64,000 bases of DNA from Axinella damicornis (GCA_963931865.1 OZ007508.1:1893961-1957960), one strand, 5' to 3'; numbered from the stretch's first letter, positions 1 to 13,771 are shown. The notes: generated by a model from the letters alone, not told the origin. Program-made: numbers and translations.

Positions 1-154
1 GTTGATGCAATATCCCTCATTTGTCTGTGGACACAATGACTACAATGCTACTGAGATACTAGTTGAACTGGAATAGCAACCAGCTCCACCCGATACCCGT
101 CAGCACTTTGAATCAATGGGGCATTACTGGACTATGTCTACAATGCCAGGGTTA

Positions 155-263
155 CGAAAAAATTACAAGTGTTAATGTAACTGTGCAATGCTTCTTGCCT
201 GTAATTACCGTAATTACAGGCAAGAAGCATTGCACAGTTACATTAACACTTGTAATTTTTTCG
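155..263. repeat. Perfect 109-bp palindrome
   Basis: Positions 155-208 and 210-263 are exact reverse complements: 54-bp arms around a single central base at 209. The ends read CGAAAAAATTAC and GTAATTTTTTCG. The RNA or single strand would form one uninterrupted hairpin. It could be a very young foldback MITE, a small-RNA hairpin locus, or a cloning/assembly foldback; the sequence alone does not decide. Confidence 0.9.
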
Positions 264-2184
264 CTCGAGTGGATGGGAATGAGCAAGCTGTATGTCATTT
301 GCCATAGCATCCCAGCAGGAGGCGGTGTGGACATCCATACACACATACATGTACAGCAGTGACACGCACACACACGCATACGTACGTGCACGCACAAGCA
401 TTTCAGTTAATTTTGACATGTTTCGTGGGATGATTAACACCCCCAAATTCTCTAGTATCATGATGTTCGCAGTCCACGTGTGTGACAAATGACTTCTGCA
501 ATGAAGTTACACATTGCACATCAAAGCTATTGTTCTGTGTTTATCCTAGATTCTAAGGAAAATGAACATTAGCATATACTGCAAGAGTGTATAATAACGA
601 TGGAAGCCTCTTCTCTTAATCAGTCAGTTGTGGATTCAGAATTCTTATATATTATGACAGCAGATTGGTAAAAACGATACGATCTACTTAAAGTGAAATT
701 GAACATCAATTATACAAGAACATAATTATGGTAGAAGCCTCTCAACCAGTGGATTCATTACTAATGAAAGGATTATTCACAGCAACAAAGGAATGATTAA
801 AGTTACAGTGAAATTGAATATTAGCGTTAACATAAGAAACTAGAGGTGTTCATAGAACACATACCCCGCGCTGAACGTCTACAGGCCAGGATGCATGCAG
901 TGCTGATGTGACATCTCTGCCGATGCGCATCGAACAGGGCGGCTATCACGTATACTGTGTTCGTTTATGGCCATATCCAAGGTGTGAGGGTCTATGTGGG
1001 GAAATTTCAATATTTTTCGCCTGACAGACGACTGACTGACAGACGACTGACTGACTGACGGACAAAACCGATTGCTTAACCCCGCTTCGCGCATGCGCGC
1101 GCGGGGTAAAGCGCGGGGTAAAAATGCTTTGAAGTCAAAGACCACGAACCACCTCCTATAGGCAGCCCATGCACCTCAAACCTTGCCTATGAAGCTTACA
1201 CTGCTACACATCCAACAGTTCCCTGGCCAAGGTACCCTAGAAAGTTGTGATCTTTCTGCATTATAGACCCCGCCCATTTCTTGTTGGCCATAACTTGGCT
1301 CCAGTGAATGCACTTCCTAGCCCAAGCCTCATTAGCTCACGTGAAGGAGTAGCGAGCTTTGCTAACCCAAACAAGTGTCTTTGAGTGGGCTCTGCTCAGA
1401 ATGCAACCACCTTTTCATACGGATGCTAGGGTTGCAAGTTTCTACTCGGAGCATTGGCCACATACAGCTGAGGTGGTAGGCCATTCTGTGTGGCTCAGGG
1501 TGGTTGCTAATGCCATTGTCATGGGAAGATTAATACTCTAATCAGCAGTCTAGCCTAAGTGTCTCCAAGACAATGGCAGCTAGTGCAGAATGCAGTAGGC
1601 AATAAGCTAATGACGCTCCAGACCAGTACGCTTGGATACTATAGTAATTCCAATTACAATATAGTGCACCACGCCACAGCAAAGATTAAGTAGACTATGA
1701 TTGTGTGTGTATTGTTGTACGTGTACGCAAAATTAATAGGGGTCCCCTTATATTAGTGTTTGGCTACTAGACTCTCTCCTGTTGCATATTTGAAACAAAA
1801 TTTTCATAGAAAATTTACAGAAGTATGATACTTTGTAATCAGGCTTCCAAATGTTTTTTTTTTATTTCGGCAGCTTTTTTCATTTGACTGATGGCTAATG
1901 ATATCATCAGAATCATGAGTGCATGATGACATCATGATGACATTGTGGATGATGCCATCATGCACTCTTGTTAGAATACAACAGAGATACCTACGTATAG
2001 TCATTACCATGCAAATAGTGCACCACATGCATTCTGATTACAAAAGGACAATGACAAATGACACATCATAAGATGTTTTCTGTGAGAGAAAGAGGACTGA
2101 AAAACCCAGCACCTGTGTAACCCAAACTCAACAGCTTCTTACTGAATAGCTGTTGCCGTCACTGTGCCATGAGGCCCACAGACA

Positions 2185-2284
2185 AGCCTCATTCCCAGGT
2201 CACCCACCCACCTACACCATCAGTCTTGACTGCTTACAGCAAGCAATCAAAAACTGGAGGTGCAAAAGGCCTGGGAACGAGGCT
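2185..2284. mobile_element. Short MITE with CCTCGTTCCCAG-type ends
   Basis: It starts AGCCTCATTCCCAGG and ends CCTGGGAACGAGGCT, imperfect inverted ends of a family that recurs throughout the window. The interior carries the pair GACTGCTTACAG / AAGCAATCAAAAA seen in related copies at 19798-19920 and 26636-26740. No coding capacity. Target duplication is not clear here. Confidence 0.6.
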
Positions 2285-3495
2285 GCCTGTGGTACCATGA
2301 TACCGATTACCAAATCAATCAACGTTTCAGACAAAACTAGTTGAATAACTTAGTTGGCATGACTAGGATGAAATGCAATACCCTACTACCATACAGAGGT
2401 AGCTAGTGGGCCTTATTAAATAATACTTAGCAGCTCTTATTTGGTTAGAAAATAAAGCTCTTTCACTTCCTGTCTGCAGCCAAATGTGGTTATCTGATTG
2501 GTTGATTCTTAGCAATATTACACACAGTAGTAAACACCTCCCAGACAACAACAAGTGGCGGCTTTTCAGCAAATATATTTAGGTTCTCACATGACATGCC
2601 CAAGATTAGTGAATTGAATATTAACAAGGAATAATTGCACAATAATTAGTTCGCCCTTTTGAACTAAAAACACCCACAGTGAACAGAAACTACAAGTCTG
2701 GTGCCACAGATTACACACACAACCTGCAGAACCCTTTGATCTGGCACACTGGGCCATCTATGACAGGATATGACAGGCAGAAAAAGAATGCTAATTTGCA
2801 CCTGTTTAAAGGCCCATTGGTCAATGCGTTCCTGCTATACACAATGCATGCAGCCTGGTCCCCGGCTAGCTGGCATGTGATCACAACACATGCGCCAGGC
2901 ACTTCAAAGGCTGTTTGTGCATCTTGTAAGTCTTGTTGAATCAGCTGATTCAATGCATGTAATTATACTTGTACTGTAAACATTCCTGGCAGATGCCTGC
3001 CTACCCCTCACGCAGACTGTCTAATATTCCATAATGTTCAAAAGGGGGTTTTCTTGACCACAAGAACAAATACTAAAGGGTGACTTGCGCGTGCCAATGG
3101 TACAGGAAAACCAGCTCATTTCAGCTTGGACAGGGCTCGCCTACACTTGACTAGACTCGTTCCCAGGACGTGTGGGGCCTGGGAACTTGACATGATCTAC
3201 CATGGTGTATGATAAGCGCAAACATGGCTTCCTGTCAACTGGTTAGATGCAAACAACAGTACAATTTCTCCAATGTGGAGCTGAGATTATTGACCCCAAA
3301 AGTTAGCAACAATACAGTGGCATTGTCAAGCACGTCAGCAATTGCTTGGTAGTTATGTATACATAACAGACTTGCAACTTGTACATGGCAAAACCTTAGT
3401 ACCATGTTCGGACAGGAGCACATAATTAATGAGGTAGGAGGAGCGTACGTCCTGATGTGCTTCTGGCTCAGTTCACTCTCACTTGCTCCATTTAC

Positions 3496-3613
3496 CTCAG
3501 GCCTACTGCCCTCACCCTCTCAGTGCATGCCTCAACGAGAGTGATCGAGAGATTCTCCTCAGGCCTACTCCACCCTCTCAGTGCATGCCTCGACAAGAGT
3601 GACCAAGAGATTC
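3496..3613. repeat. Imperfect ~60-bp direct duplication
   Basis: Two head-to-tail units (3496-3557 and 3558-3613) both begin CTCAGGCCTACT, contain CTCTCAGTGCATGCCTC and end near GAGAGATTC. They differ by a small deletion and a few substitutions. Confidence 0.7.
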
Positions 3614-5363
3614 ATCCCATCAATGTAGAGTCAGGCAATGAAATTGCCACCCTTATCGACATTCTCAACTTCAAGAAGCTCTGCCATTTTCGATCCTACA
3701 ATGCTATAATTCGAAATGGGTGCACTTCCTATTCAAGAAATGAAAATTAAGTCCATCTCGTTATTAGGCACATATTTCCTTCCTGTGGAGACATAGATGC
3801 GTGCTCTTAATAACGTGTGACTATCGTACGCGTCTTTGAAGCATGAATATTTCAAAATGTGCATTTGTGATGCCCTACAGGGATTCAACATGACTTGCTA
3901 CATGTGATTCTGTGCCAAAGGTTTGGTTGCCAGGCAACATGAAACAAACAATGATCACAAAAATTTAATGATTCCAAATTACCAAGAATTTCTTGTTTAT
4001 TTATGTCAGTTAAAAGGTTAAACCATAGTGTTTGCTTACAGCGTTACCATTGGCAACAACTTACTAATAACTACGTATGTCCTGCATTTTCGAAAAGCCA
4101 AAAAGACAACCGTTGGCTTTAATCTTTACAAAGTACAAATACCTCGTTTATTAGTTGCACTCGACACATGAATTCTATCAAAAGAGTTACTTTAAATCCC
4201 TTCCTGCAGCCAGTGAGAGTGATTAGAACGTTTGTTTAGTCTTCTCAAGAATGCCAAAGCTCTCTGAGGAATCTCTCTGACGGATGGAATGACACACTGG
4301 TTATTATGTGTAACTGTACGCTTGCTTTGATGGGCTTGGGCATGATTTGCATCAAAGCAGTTGATGCTTCTAAACCAGCCCAGATCAAGAGGATTGGATG
4401 ACGCTCGCTGTTGCTCTTACACAACCGTACACAACAGTAAATAAGCTCTACAAACTGATGGTGTCTATTGAAGCTGTATACTCAAAGATACTGGCATGCT
4501 AATAAAATTATTAGCATCTTACATTCGGTATTCTGCAGTGACATTTGATCCGGCTGACCGTACCAATATTTGGAATGACAGCTATTTGAAGTGTTTTTTG
4601 CTTAACTGTCATATGTACATAAGTGAACATAGTAGAATTATGTCACAACTGTTGAGCATAATATCCTCAGGCATGGTGGAGAGGAGGCACTTGACGTAGA
4701 GGATATTCATACCAGAGTGTTGTTGTTATAACCTAATCAGGGGAATCACACCACTTTTACGTGGCGAGGTGCTGAACAGGCATGTGCAAGCATGGTACCA
4801 TGTACCAGTCAGGGGATGTCACGGTATGTAAACATAAATTATAGGTAGCCATGGAGATCCATGTCGTGGGTAAACTTGGCAAGCTTGCACCCAAATCACA
4901 TAAATTTATAATGAGGAATGGATTGCCGACCTTATACCGGAGTGAACTTCAGCCTCAACAGCACATTAGCCCTCAACAACCATTCCCAAATTAGTGTTCT
5001 AAAGCTTTACTTAGCAACAAATACGTACTCATACACGTAAACATAACGAGTTCTTAGCTTCAGCAAATGACAGAGCAAAATGATGTAGCTTCAGCTAATT
5101 CCTGCGGTCAATTCCAAATGGCCGATTGTTATCACCCAATTCCTAATGGCACAGCACTACGATATGATGTCAGTTGTGTTGTGTCAGTCAATTCCTAAAT
5201 TCCTAATGGTAAACTGTCATCAGTCAATTCCTAACGACAAAGAATAAACAAGTTTCAGCAAATTCCTAATGAAAAGTGTCAAATCCCAAATTGCTAATTA
5301 AATTCCAATCACCTGGCCTCAGTCTTAGCAACAGACTCTTGTTAGGAGTTTGTATTACGACTG

Positions 5364-5610
5364 ACTGTGTGTGAGTGAGCGTGTGAGTGTGTGTGTGTGT
5401 GTGTGTGAGCGTGTGTGTGTGTGTGTGTGTTGTGTGTGAGCGTGTGTGCGTGTGTGAGCGTGTGTGTGTGTGTGTGTTGTGTGTGAGCGTGTGTGCGTGT
5501 GTGTGAGCGTGTGTGTGTGTGTGTGTGTGTGTGTGAGCGTGTGTGTGTGTGCGTGTGTGTGAGCGTGTGTGTGTGTGTGTGTGTGTGCGTGTGTGCATGA
5601 TTATGAGAGC
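5364..5610. repeat. (TG)n microsatellite with GAGCG interruptions
   Basis: TG dinucleotide array broken at irregular intervals by GAGCG and GCG, about 250 bp. Long frames on either strand here translate only to His-Thr or Cys-Val runs and are not genes. Confidence 0.9.
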
Positions 5611-6569
5611 GTGTGTGTGCATTCATGCGTGTATATGTGCATGTACATATGTGTGTCTATATATGCATGTGCGTGAGTGTGTACGTATGTGTGCTGGTGA
5701 TACTATAGAGTATACTAGAGATTGTTCTAGATTACTGTAGATTTACTGGAGAGTACTAGAGAGTACTGAGATCACTAATTCCATGGAATGTGTGTGTGTG
5801 TGCAACCTGCATTGCATTGCAGTGCTTGTCTTTCGTTCAAGTTTCGCTGTTCAGCTGTCATGTTCACCATTGACACCCATAGTGTGGTTCTCTGTCTAAC
5901 ACCTGTCCCACCCACCAGTGAATAGCTGTGCTTGGGCAACCAAGTGAATTGGGTGGTCGTGTTCGACCCTTGTGTGGTGCGTGGCTTGTAGTACGGAGAT
6001 GAAATCAATACACTGCGTGTAGCTGAATTGTGCAAGCCGGATAGTGGCAGACGACTGCGTTGTGCTGAGACCGGATGCAGGACACGTACGTACACGTGCT
6101 AGCATTGTAACTACATGATGAAATGTCAAGTACATGTGCGCATTGTGTGCACACGGTGGAGACATATCTGAAAACATTTTTATGCTATATTACCATTGCA
6201 CACAATGAGTGGTGTGAGCATGTCACTTCAAGTGTTACTGTGTGACTTCGGAATTTTGTCGTTGTCCAAATACCAAGATTATTGCCGAATAAGGAAGTTG
6301 CTATTGTGTGTCTTGCTCCTCAATTGAGTGGATCTCGCTGGATCTCATCCTTCGCATGCATATAGCATACAATGTAGTTCTCCACATACATATGTGTACC
6401 AGAGTTTACCTTCTTACCATCTTAAGTGCTGCAGATTACTACCACTTTCATGCCAGAACTTCATAGGTCAACCTATGAAGGATGTCATGGTTTCATGGCT
6501 AGTTGTGATCAATGACTTCGATGTCAATGAAGTGAAGGACTTTCCAATGAAACCAGTTAATCGGTAGCT

Positions 6570-6570
<1 letters not shown>

Positions 6571-6652
<82 letters not shown>
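6571..6652. repeat. Pure (AC)41 microsatellite
   Basis: Uninterrupted AC dinucleotide run followed by a degenerate AC-rich tail to about 6690. Confidence 0.95.
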
Positions 6653-6658
<6 letters not shown>

Positions 6659-7334
6659 ACACACATAACTACGTACACACACAACACGAGTACGCATAAC
6701 ATGAGTCCCTGCATAACGCACATGCACAGCGCATACAGTTACGCACAGTTGGCATAAGTTTTCCACCTAATTTAGTGTGTTCATAACAGAGAATGATGTC
6801 CAAATTACCCTCTGCAAGTATTCAAAGCCAATGACACTGGATATCCCAGTCTAATGGGCCACTGTTGTTTCTAAACCGCTGGATTGCTGTAAGAGGGTGT
6901 CCAGTTCCACCAACAGCCCACCCTGGCATTTGGCGGCTTCTATCAAAGTAAATGACGGAGGAGCTTCTATCAAAGTGACCACCTTTCAAAGAATGATAAT
7001 TGGCAATACAAAAGAACTCTGCAGGTGGAGGAAGGTCGGGGGAGGAATGTGGGGGTCTGAACTGGACAGGCGGCACCGGCTGTGCGTTGCCAGAGAGTGT
7101 GTTTACTTCCTGTTCCAGGAAAGACCAGGTTTGTGGCGGAGGTTTTGTGCCGGTGAAGCCCATATTCATCTTTGTGTTCCTTTGTGTGTGGCTGCAAGAG
7201 TAATTGACCCCACAGCCACACAACCCATCCGAGTGGGGTTGTGTTTCATACCAGTGGATTGTGCAATAGTGCTGGAGGTTGTGGTGAGATCCTGATGCCA
7301 ATTCTACATCCTACGTATCCTCCCACATTAAACC

Positions 7335-7377
<43 letters not shown>

Positions 7378-7460
7378 AGACAGACAGACACATATGCATG
7401 CACACACATGCACACACACAAGCACATACACACACAAACACACACACACACACACACTTC
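7335..7460. repeat. CA-rich compound microsatellite
   Basis: CA run that passes into CAGA and then mixed CA-rich sequence. Confidence 0.9.
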
Positions 7461-8856
7461 CCAACTACATCACAGCTTTCACAGCCTTCACAACTTTATC
7501 CAGAAACAGATACCCCCAAAAATGCAGCTGTCTACAGTCAGAATGGTTTTGCTGCAAAGATACATTCATATTTTAAAACATATGTATCACTGTTTACACT
7601 GGTGTTCTCAACACGATGTTGACAGATGTTTGGATGCTGAACAGGTACCAAACACGCACCTACACAGCAACGTGTCTCATGCTCAGTAGCAGCAGGAAGT
7701 AAACATGGCTCACAGCAGGAAGTAAACAATCACCATAGAAACGCCAAGGTTAATCGGAACAAAGGAGCTAAGAGGCCACCTGCTTCCTGAGTATCAAGGT
7801 CCATGTAAATAAACCTACCTGTTCCTGCATCTGTAAACAGCAGGTTGTTTACTTCCTCATGAAGGGCTACGGAGGAGTCAGGGACGTCTTTGGGAGGAAG
7901 TAATCAACCAAGCTTACATTGCACAAGTGGGAAACCATGCCAGCAACCTAGCAACTGAGAACCTAGCAACTGAGAACCTAGCAACCATACTGGCTGAAGT
8001 GCTTAATGTCAAGGAAGTGAACCATTTCAATGACCAGTGTTTTGTCAAGTAGGCATGGCAGAGTGGAATATACATGCATGGCTGCTAAAAGGAGTGGTCA
8101 AAGATGCTCAGCTGAAAATGACTCAGCACGGTCCTTGTATGCCCAACTGAAGATTAAGGCACTTGCCTGAGGTGTCATTCAGATGCCCAGCTGAAATTTC
8201 CCCCAGCAGGCACTTGCCCTGAGGACTCAGCTCTCAGACATGCTGACAGGGCAGTCTGCAACATGCAACCCTTGAGCTGTAAGTATTCACTAAGAGGGTG
8301 TTGACACTCTCCAGAACTGACCAGGCGGGGCCTGTTATCTCTGACCCTCCTTGGGAACTTGTCCTCCTTGAGAACTCCTCACAGCTGTCCTTGGGACAAG
8401 AGCCAGCCCGCAAGTGGTTGACAGAGTGGAAACCTTTGTACTGTCAGGCGGTTATCTCATTCATGGTTCAAGCACACTCTGACATGTAGTCACTAGGTAG
8501 GCAAGGCGTCCATGGGATGTGTATATTTTTGGCCACTATAGACATGCAGGTGGCAGCTTTACGCAAATTGTTTTTGTACAAGATTAGTGAACTGGGACCA
8601 GCAGTAGTGACGATAGTAGAGAGGTGGCTGCCTTGAAACAGTGGCCACTATAGAAAGATTCCACTATATGAAGATTCTGACTAGCCAATTATGAACCAAT
8701 TCAAAAATTGAAACATTGTGCTTGGTGGTGAAGATACGAGTACGTCTGCCTTGCCGTGGGTCCCAATTGCTATTGTCGACTGTCATTGGCAGTACATCAC
8801 GTAACATGTGCAATGTGCATTAACTGATGCGAGCCTTAACCGTGCCACCTAAGGGC

Positions 8857-9078
8857 AGCCTGGGAGTGAGGCTAGCTGTAGGTATGAGCCAGCAGCCTGG
8901 GAGTGAGGCTAGCTGTAGGTATGAGCCAGCAGCCTGGGAGTGAGGCTAGCTGTAGGTATGAGCCAGCAGCCTGGGAGTGAGGCTAGCTGTAGGTATGAGC
9001 CAGCAGCCTGGGAGTGAGGCTAGCTGTAGGTATGAGCCAGCAGCCTGGGAGTGAGGCTAGCTGTAGGTATGAGCCAGC
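8857..9078. repeat. Minisatellite, six 37-bp units
   Basis: Six almost identical 37-bp units starting AGCCTGGGAGTGAGGCTAGC, the first at 8857 and the last ending at 9078. The unit contains words related to the GGCCTGGGAACGAGGCTA end of the dispersed MITEs, so the array may have grown from such an end. Confidence 0.95.
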
Positions 9079-9144
9079 AGATACAATCAGAGTCTGCGAA
9101 AATATCCACACAATCAGAATAGATCTGAGACACTGAACACAACT

Positions 9145-9432
9145 GCACAGGTTATGACACTGTGGGGCGAGCCTGATCGAGCACAGGTTATGACACTGTG
9201 GGGCGAGCCTGATCGAGCACAGGTTATGACACTGTGGGGCGAGCCTGATTGAGCACAGGTTATGACACTGTGGGGCGAGCCTGATCGAGCACAGGTTATG
9301 ACACTGTGGGGCGAGCCTGATCGAGCACAGGTTATGACACTGTGGGGCGAGCCTGATCGAGCACAGGTTATGACACTGTGGGGCGAGCCTGATCGAGCAC
9401 AGGTTATGACACTGTGGGGCAAGCCTGATCGA
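9145..9432. repeat. Minisatellite, eight 36-bp units
   Basis: Eight 36-bp units starting GCACAGGTTATGACACTGTG. Because 36 is a multiple of three, all reading frames stay open across the array, giving spurious frames on both strands that encode 12-residue repeats. These are not considered genes. Confidence 0.95.
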
Positions 9433-11960
9433 GAGCATAACTTGGAGCATTGCAATCACATATTCACATCCACATCATACCACATTCCTAGCATTTCAAG
9501 CACACACTGTAATTCACAGTTGACTGGCAACAGCCAACTAATTGGACCAGCTGGGACTTACACATCCACATTCCTAGCATAGTTTCACAGTTGATGACAG
9601 TAATCAAGGCCATCTAATTGGAACCACCAGGGACATTCCTAACATAGTTTACAGTACATAGGCTGATAGGAATATATACATCTGGAGTATCATAGGTCAG
9701 CTTCCTGCGCTCCTAGTCACCGGGAAATCCAAATAAAAATTTGGGGGGAGAATAGGCTTGGCTTCAATTGACCCCTTGGAGTCAGCAATTACCATATTCC
9801 TAATGACCCTTGTCTTAGGCAATTCCAATTTATGAGACACACTTTAATTCATACCACACACCCCATGAGATGGTTTGGGTACACACTCCATGAGGTTACT
9901 AGCCAATGGTGGCTTGGGTACGATGGCTGAAATTAGGTTGCTAGGCATGACCAAGAACTAATGGTGCAGTAATGGCGACATCTGTTCTGCAGATGAAGGC
10001 AGGGCATTGTGGAGCTGGCTACAGGAGTGCTACCGCAATGGAAACTCAAATGAAAATGAGAATAATAGCATCAGGCTTTGGCTTCAAATGACCCTTTGAG
10101 TCAGCAGTGAGCATATTCATGAGGAGTTCTCAAGGAGGACAAGTTCCCAAGGAGGGTCAGAGATAACAGGCCCCGCCTGGTCAGTTCTGGAGGGTGTCAA
10201 CACCCTCTTAGTGAATACTTACAGCTCAAGAGTTGCATGTTGCAGACTGCCCTGTCAGTAGATATTCTGACTAGTGAAACAAAACAAACCCAGAATGTCT
10301 CAACCTAGTCACACAGAACTGTTCGCATCAATGGAGGATTAGTAAATTTCTGAACTTCAAAATTGTGGTCAGAGGTGCAGAAACATTGAAACACTGAAAG
10401 GCAGAATTAGCACTTGTGCGATCATATTTCGTCCTAACTACGTATGTAATAACTCCTCCACTAGTCATATTACACCTGGTTTTTGGCACAGAGTGAATCA
10501 ACAGTTCCCCATCATGGGACCTTTGGAGGCCAGGACAGTTTTGGTGCATTCATAGCCTCAGTCTGTGAACTAGGCTAGTAGTGATTGCGGCATATTTCAG
10601 GTGCAACCAAATAGTATTCTCAAGCCACGTCTCCTCCACAGATAGGTTTATGGGTGGACTGACAACTGCAAGGAAATGTTCACCAAAGGCAACAGGGAAA
10701 GGGACAATCGTGGCACTCAACGGAGGAAGTTAGAGCAAGGGACTACATAAGTCCGTATTCCCAAATAATGAGGTTAGTACAGTTAAATGATTGCGGTATA
10801 ATATTTCATGCGCAATATTTGAAATAATACCTTCAAGCCAAGTACCTTCCACAGACATACTCTTGATGACAGAATAGGTTTTAGGGGGGACTGACAACTA
10901 AGCATTATTGCAAGGAAGTGTTCACCACATTGCTCCATAGGAGCAGGAAAGGGATGGTCATTGGGCTCAGGGAGGAAGTGGGGCACAAGGGACTTCTGAG
11001 TATTCCCAAACAAATAGACAGGATCAGCACTTTCTGTAATCTGATTGGTCAAAAGTGTGGTTTCTAACATCTCCCCAGGCAACTCACGCACAAGTTCTCA
11101 TAGCAAGGGGGCTGCTAATCAAATGAATAACTGATCAAAATTCAGTAGTTGTCTGGACTGTGGCAACTCACCCACACCGCCCCATATCACCTCCCTCCTT
11201 CCATCCCTCTCCCCCTTTCTATTCTCCTCTCCCCCTCTCCCCCTTTCCTCCTCTCCCCCTCTCTCCCTTTCCTCCTCTCCCCCTCTCCTCCTCTCCCCCT
11301 CTCCCGCTCTCTGCCCCTCCCCCTCCCCTCCCTTCCTCCCCCCTCCACCCACTCTGCAAATTTCCAGCCCTATGCATGGGAAGCCCGTGAGTTTCTCCGG
11401 AAGTTGCTGGTGGGAAAGGAGACTATTTTCTCTGTGGAGTACAAGATCAACACTGGGAGTATGGGTCAGTGTGGGTGAGTGTTGGTGGACAGCCACAGAA
11501 CGTGACGGACCTTATCATCAGTGAAGGGTTGGTGGAAGTGAGGCAGGCTGGAATGAGACAGAGTGAGTTGGGAATGAGGAGGGATGGAAGGTGGGAAGGA
11601 GACCTTAACGTTGTTCCGTCCTCATCTTCTCATCTTCAGATCTTGGGGTGTACAGTAACCATAGCAACAGGAAATGAGCTAGCATTTCATGTGTAGACAT
11701 TTTGGCACAACCGAAACAGTATCTTCAACCCGAGTCCGTTCTATCCCAACCTTGGACATATAATTTTCATGTTGGCAAAATATCTTTCAGGGGGTACCGA
11801 CAACCAAGCATTATTGCAAGGAAAGCTCACCGCAACATTCCACAGCAACTGGAAATGATTCAAATGGACACCGAACAGGCATTAGGATCTGATCTCATTG
11901 GAGCGAGAAGGAACCAAGACACTAAACTCACATTCCTGGGAAATAAATGTGGTTTGCAGA

Positions 11961-12190
11961 GGTGGCCAGTGGCTGAGTGGTTAAAGCGTTTGATTACTAA
12001 CCGCTGGTTCGGGCCCCATCATGCAATAAGAAAGTTGTTTCTCTCCTAGGAGTCTACTCAGCTCTACCCTAAAAATGAGTAAGTGTGTTCTTGAAGGTGT
12101 TTTCACCTGGAGTAGCATCATTCCAGAGGGGATGTGAAGTCGTCGGTCGTGGGTTACTGGCATTCAGGTGGTATTTCTGGTCACCTCCTT
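11961..12190 (+). mobile_element. tRNA-derived SINE
   Basis: The head resembles a Ser/Leu-type tRNA. An A-box-like GTGGCTGAGTGGTTAA (about 11969-11984) is followed by a B-box-like GGTTCGGGCCCC about 20 bases later. About 170 bp of unrelated body follow. That is the usual build of a tRNA-derived short interspersed element transcribed by RNA polymerase III. Without a second copy in the window the 3' end is a guess. Confidence 0.55.
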
Positions 12191-12791
12191 AGCCACTCTA
12201 TATGGTAGTTTCTCGTATAGAGAAAATCCTCACTCCTTTTGGAATGTACCACAGTGGGTGTGGCAGTGGGTGTGGCAGTGGGTGTGGCAGTTATATGGGA
12301 GCCATTGTGTAAAGTAGTTTCATGCCCATACATGTACATACATCCAAGAACAGCTTGGATCCAAGATCGGACACCTCCAGGTGAAGCACCAGGAATTAAT
12401 CTCACTGGGAGCCAAAGAGACATTCCTGGGTCAAATGTACTTCCATCTGGACAGGCGTGATGGCTGTTATGCAAGGGGGAACAAAAATGTACTTCCTGGA
12501 CAGGAAAGCTCAGGGGTGATGGCTGCTACGTAAGAGGGTGTGTTTACACTGCAACAGGAAAGAACCGGTCAACAGGAAACAATCATTGGGGCAACAATCT
12601 CATTGGGACCGAGTCCACATTCTTGGAACAATTATGGTAATTTCATCCTGTCTATTCTCCTAGGGGGCATGGCAGTTATGCAAGAGAATGTGTTCACTAC
12701 TGTAACCAATAGCAACAGGAAGTGAATAGACATTGGGAACTAGGAGAGGAACTCCTGTGTCATACTGGGTATGACAACATATGATGTCATA

Positions 12792-13042
12792 TGATGTTGT
12801 GGATTGCCTCACATGAGCTCAGCGGACAGACGCAAGCTGTAAACATTGAAAGGTACTCAGGGACTTCCCTCACATATCATTTCACAGCAGTTGCAATTCA
12901 GCTTAGGGTCATGACATCATAATATTATGATGTCGTGGATTGCCTCACATGAGCTCAGCGGACAGACGCAAGCTGTAAACATTGAAAGGTACTCAGGGAC
13001 TTCCCCGCATATCATTTCACGGCAGTTGCAACTCAGCTTAGG
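12792..13042. repeat. Tandem duplication, period 136 bp
   Basis: TGATGTTGTGGATTGCCTC at 12792 recurs as TGATGTCGTGGATTGCCTC at 12928. Both are followed by about 110 bp of near-identical sequence ending in TCAGCTTAGG. Confidence 0.85.
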
Positions 13043-13771
13043 GGAACTCTTTGCCAGTATTACGGGACGATATCCTGCAAACGTAGGAATTTGTCAAAGT
13101 GCAAAATTAAGACCAGTTTGTTATAGTTGGTGAGCAGGTAGCCAATTTGCTGGGTAAGCACTACTGGAGTTGCATAGACAACACACATGTCATTTACAAT
13201 GTCGTAATGCAGTTGCTATAGCAACCAATCTTGAAACATAAACACACGTTACTGAGGGGGCTTCACTGATCATGTCACAAACTGCCATCCAGCAACGCTA
13301 CCGCACACAACAATAGACACCTATCGCAAGTACACTTTCAACTTCAAGACAGGCATGGCAAACATGATACATGCTTTAACAGTACTGAATTTCGTTAGTG
13401 TCTGTCTGCAACCAGTTTGCAATAGTCAACAACAACACAGGATGTTGATGTAGTAAATTATCAATGTTGATGTCATTTTGTTCCACGTAAATTTAGCAAC
13501 TCTCACACAGGAAAGACGTATGAAAGTCCGACTCGACCATCATGATTATACTGCCATATTCCGACAGGAAATTTAATAACTGTGCAGAAACTCAACTTGA
13601 TGGTGGAATTCTTCATCTTCCCCTTGGCCACCATTGCTCACTTCAACTATCATTAGCAGCATGTGAAGCAGTATGTGATATTACATCATAATGTGTGCAT
13701 TAATTGGGGTGAGCCATAAGCTAGCCTAGCCGTGTCCACCTACAAGCAGCCTTGGGAAAGAGGCACAAGGC

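Larger units (their letters stand above)
1..8242. other. Repeat-rich stretch without recognisable genes
   Basis: No open frame here gives a recognisable protein. The longer frames (6822-7301 minus, 6897-7295 plus, 3457-3750 plus) overlap each other or lie on repeats, and show no domain. Microsatellites, an exact palindrome, a MITE relative and a short direct duplication are listed separately. Small exons of a long-intron gene could be missed by eye. Confidence 0.6.
8243..10258. mobile_element. 2-kb element flanked by 139-bp inverted repeats
   Basis: The left arm (8243-8381) and right arm (10120-10258) are reverse complements over 139 bp, with only two mismatches by my alignment. Both arms start at the outer edge with CTGACAGGGCAG and end inside at GAACTCCTCA. 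The 1.7-kb interior holds two minisatellite arrays and no gene. This is the layout of a foldback or non-autonomous DNA transposon. I found no clear target duplication. Confidence 0.75.

Noticed and set aside
5266..5626. 118- and 94-codon minus-strand frames of His-Thr repeats
   Set aside because: They are the translation of the TG microsatellite and have no independent coding evidence.
5364..7460. CRISPR-like or satellite repeat array
   Set aside because: Simple dinucleotide repeats without unique spacers, and the genome is eukaryotic.
9145..9432. CRISPR-like array of 36-bp repeats
   Set aside because: Units are contiguous with no spacers, so it is a minisatellite.
8983..9582. Overlapping frames of 106-158 codons with 12-residue repeats on both strands
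   Set aside because: The 36-bp minisatellite keeps every frame open. Three mutually overlapping repeat proteins are better explained as artefacts.
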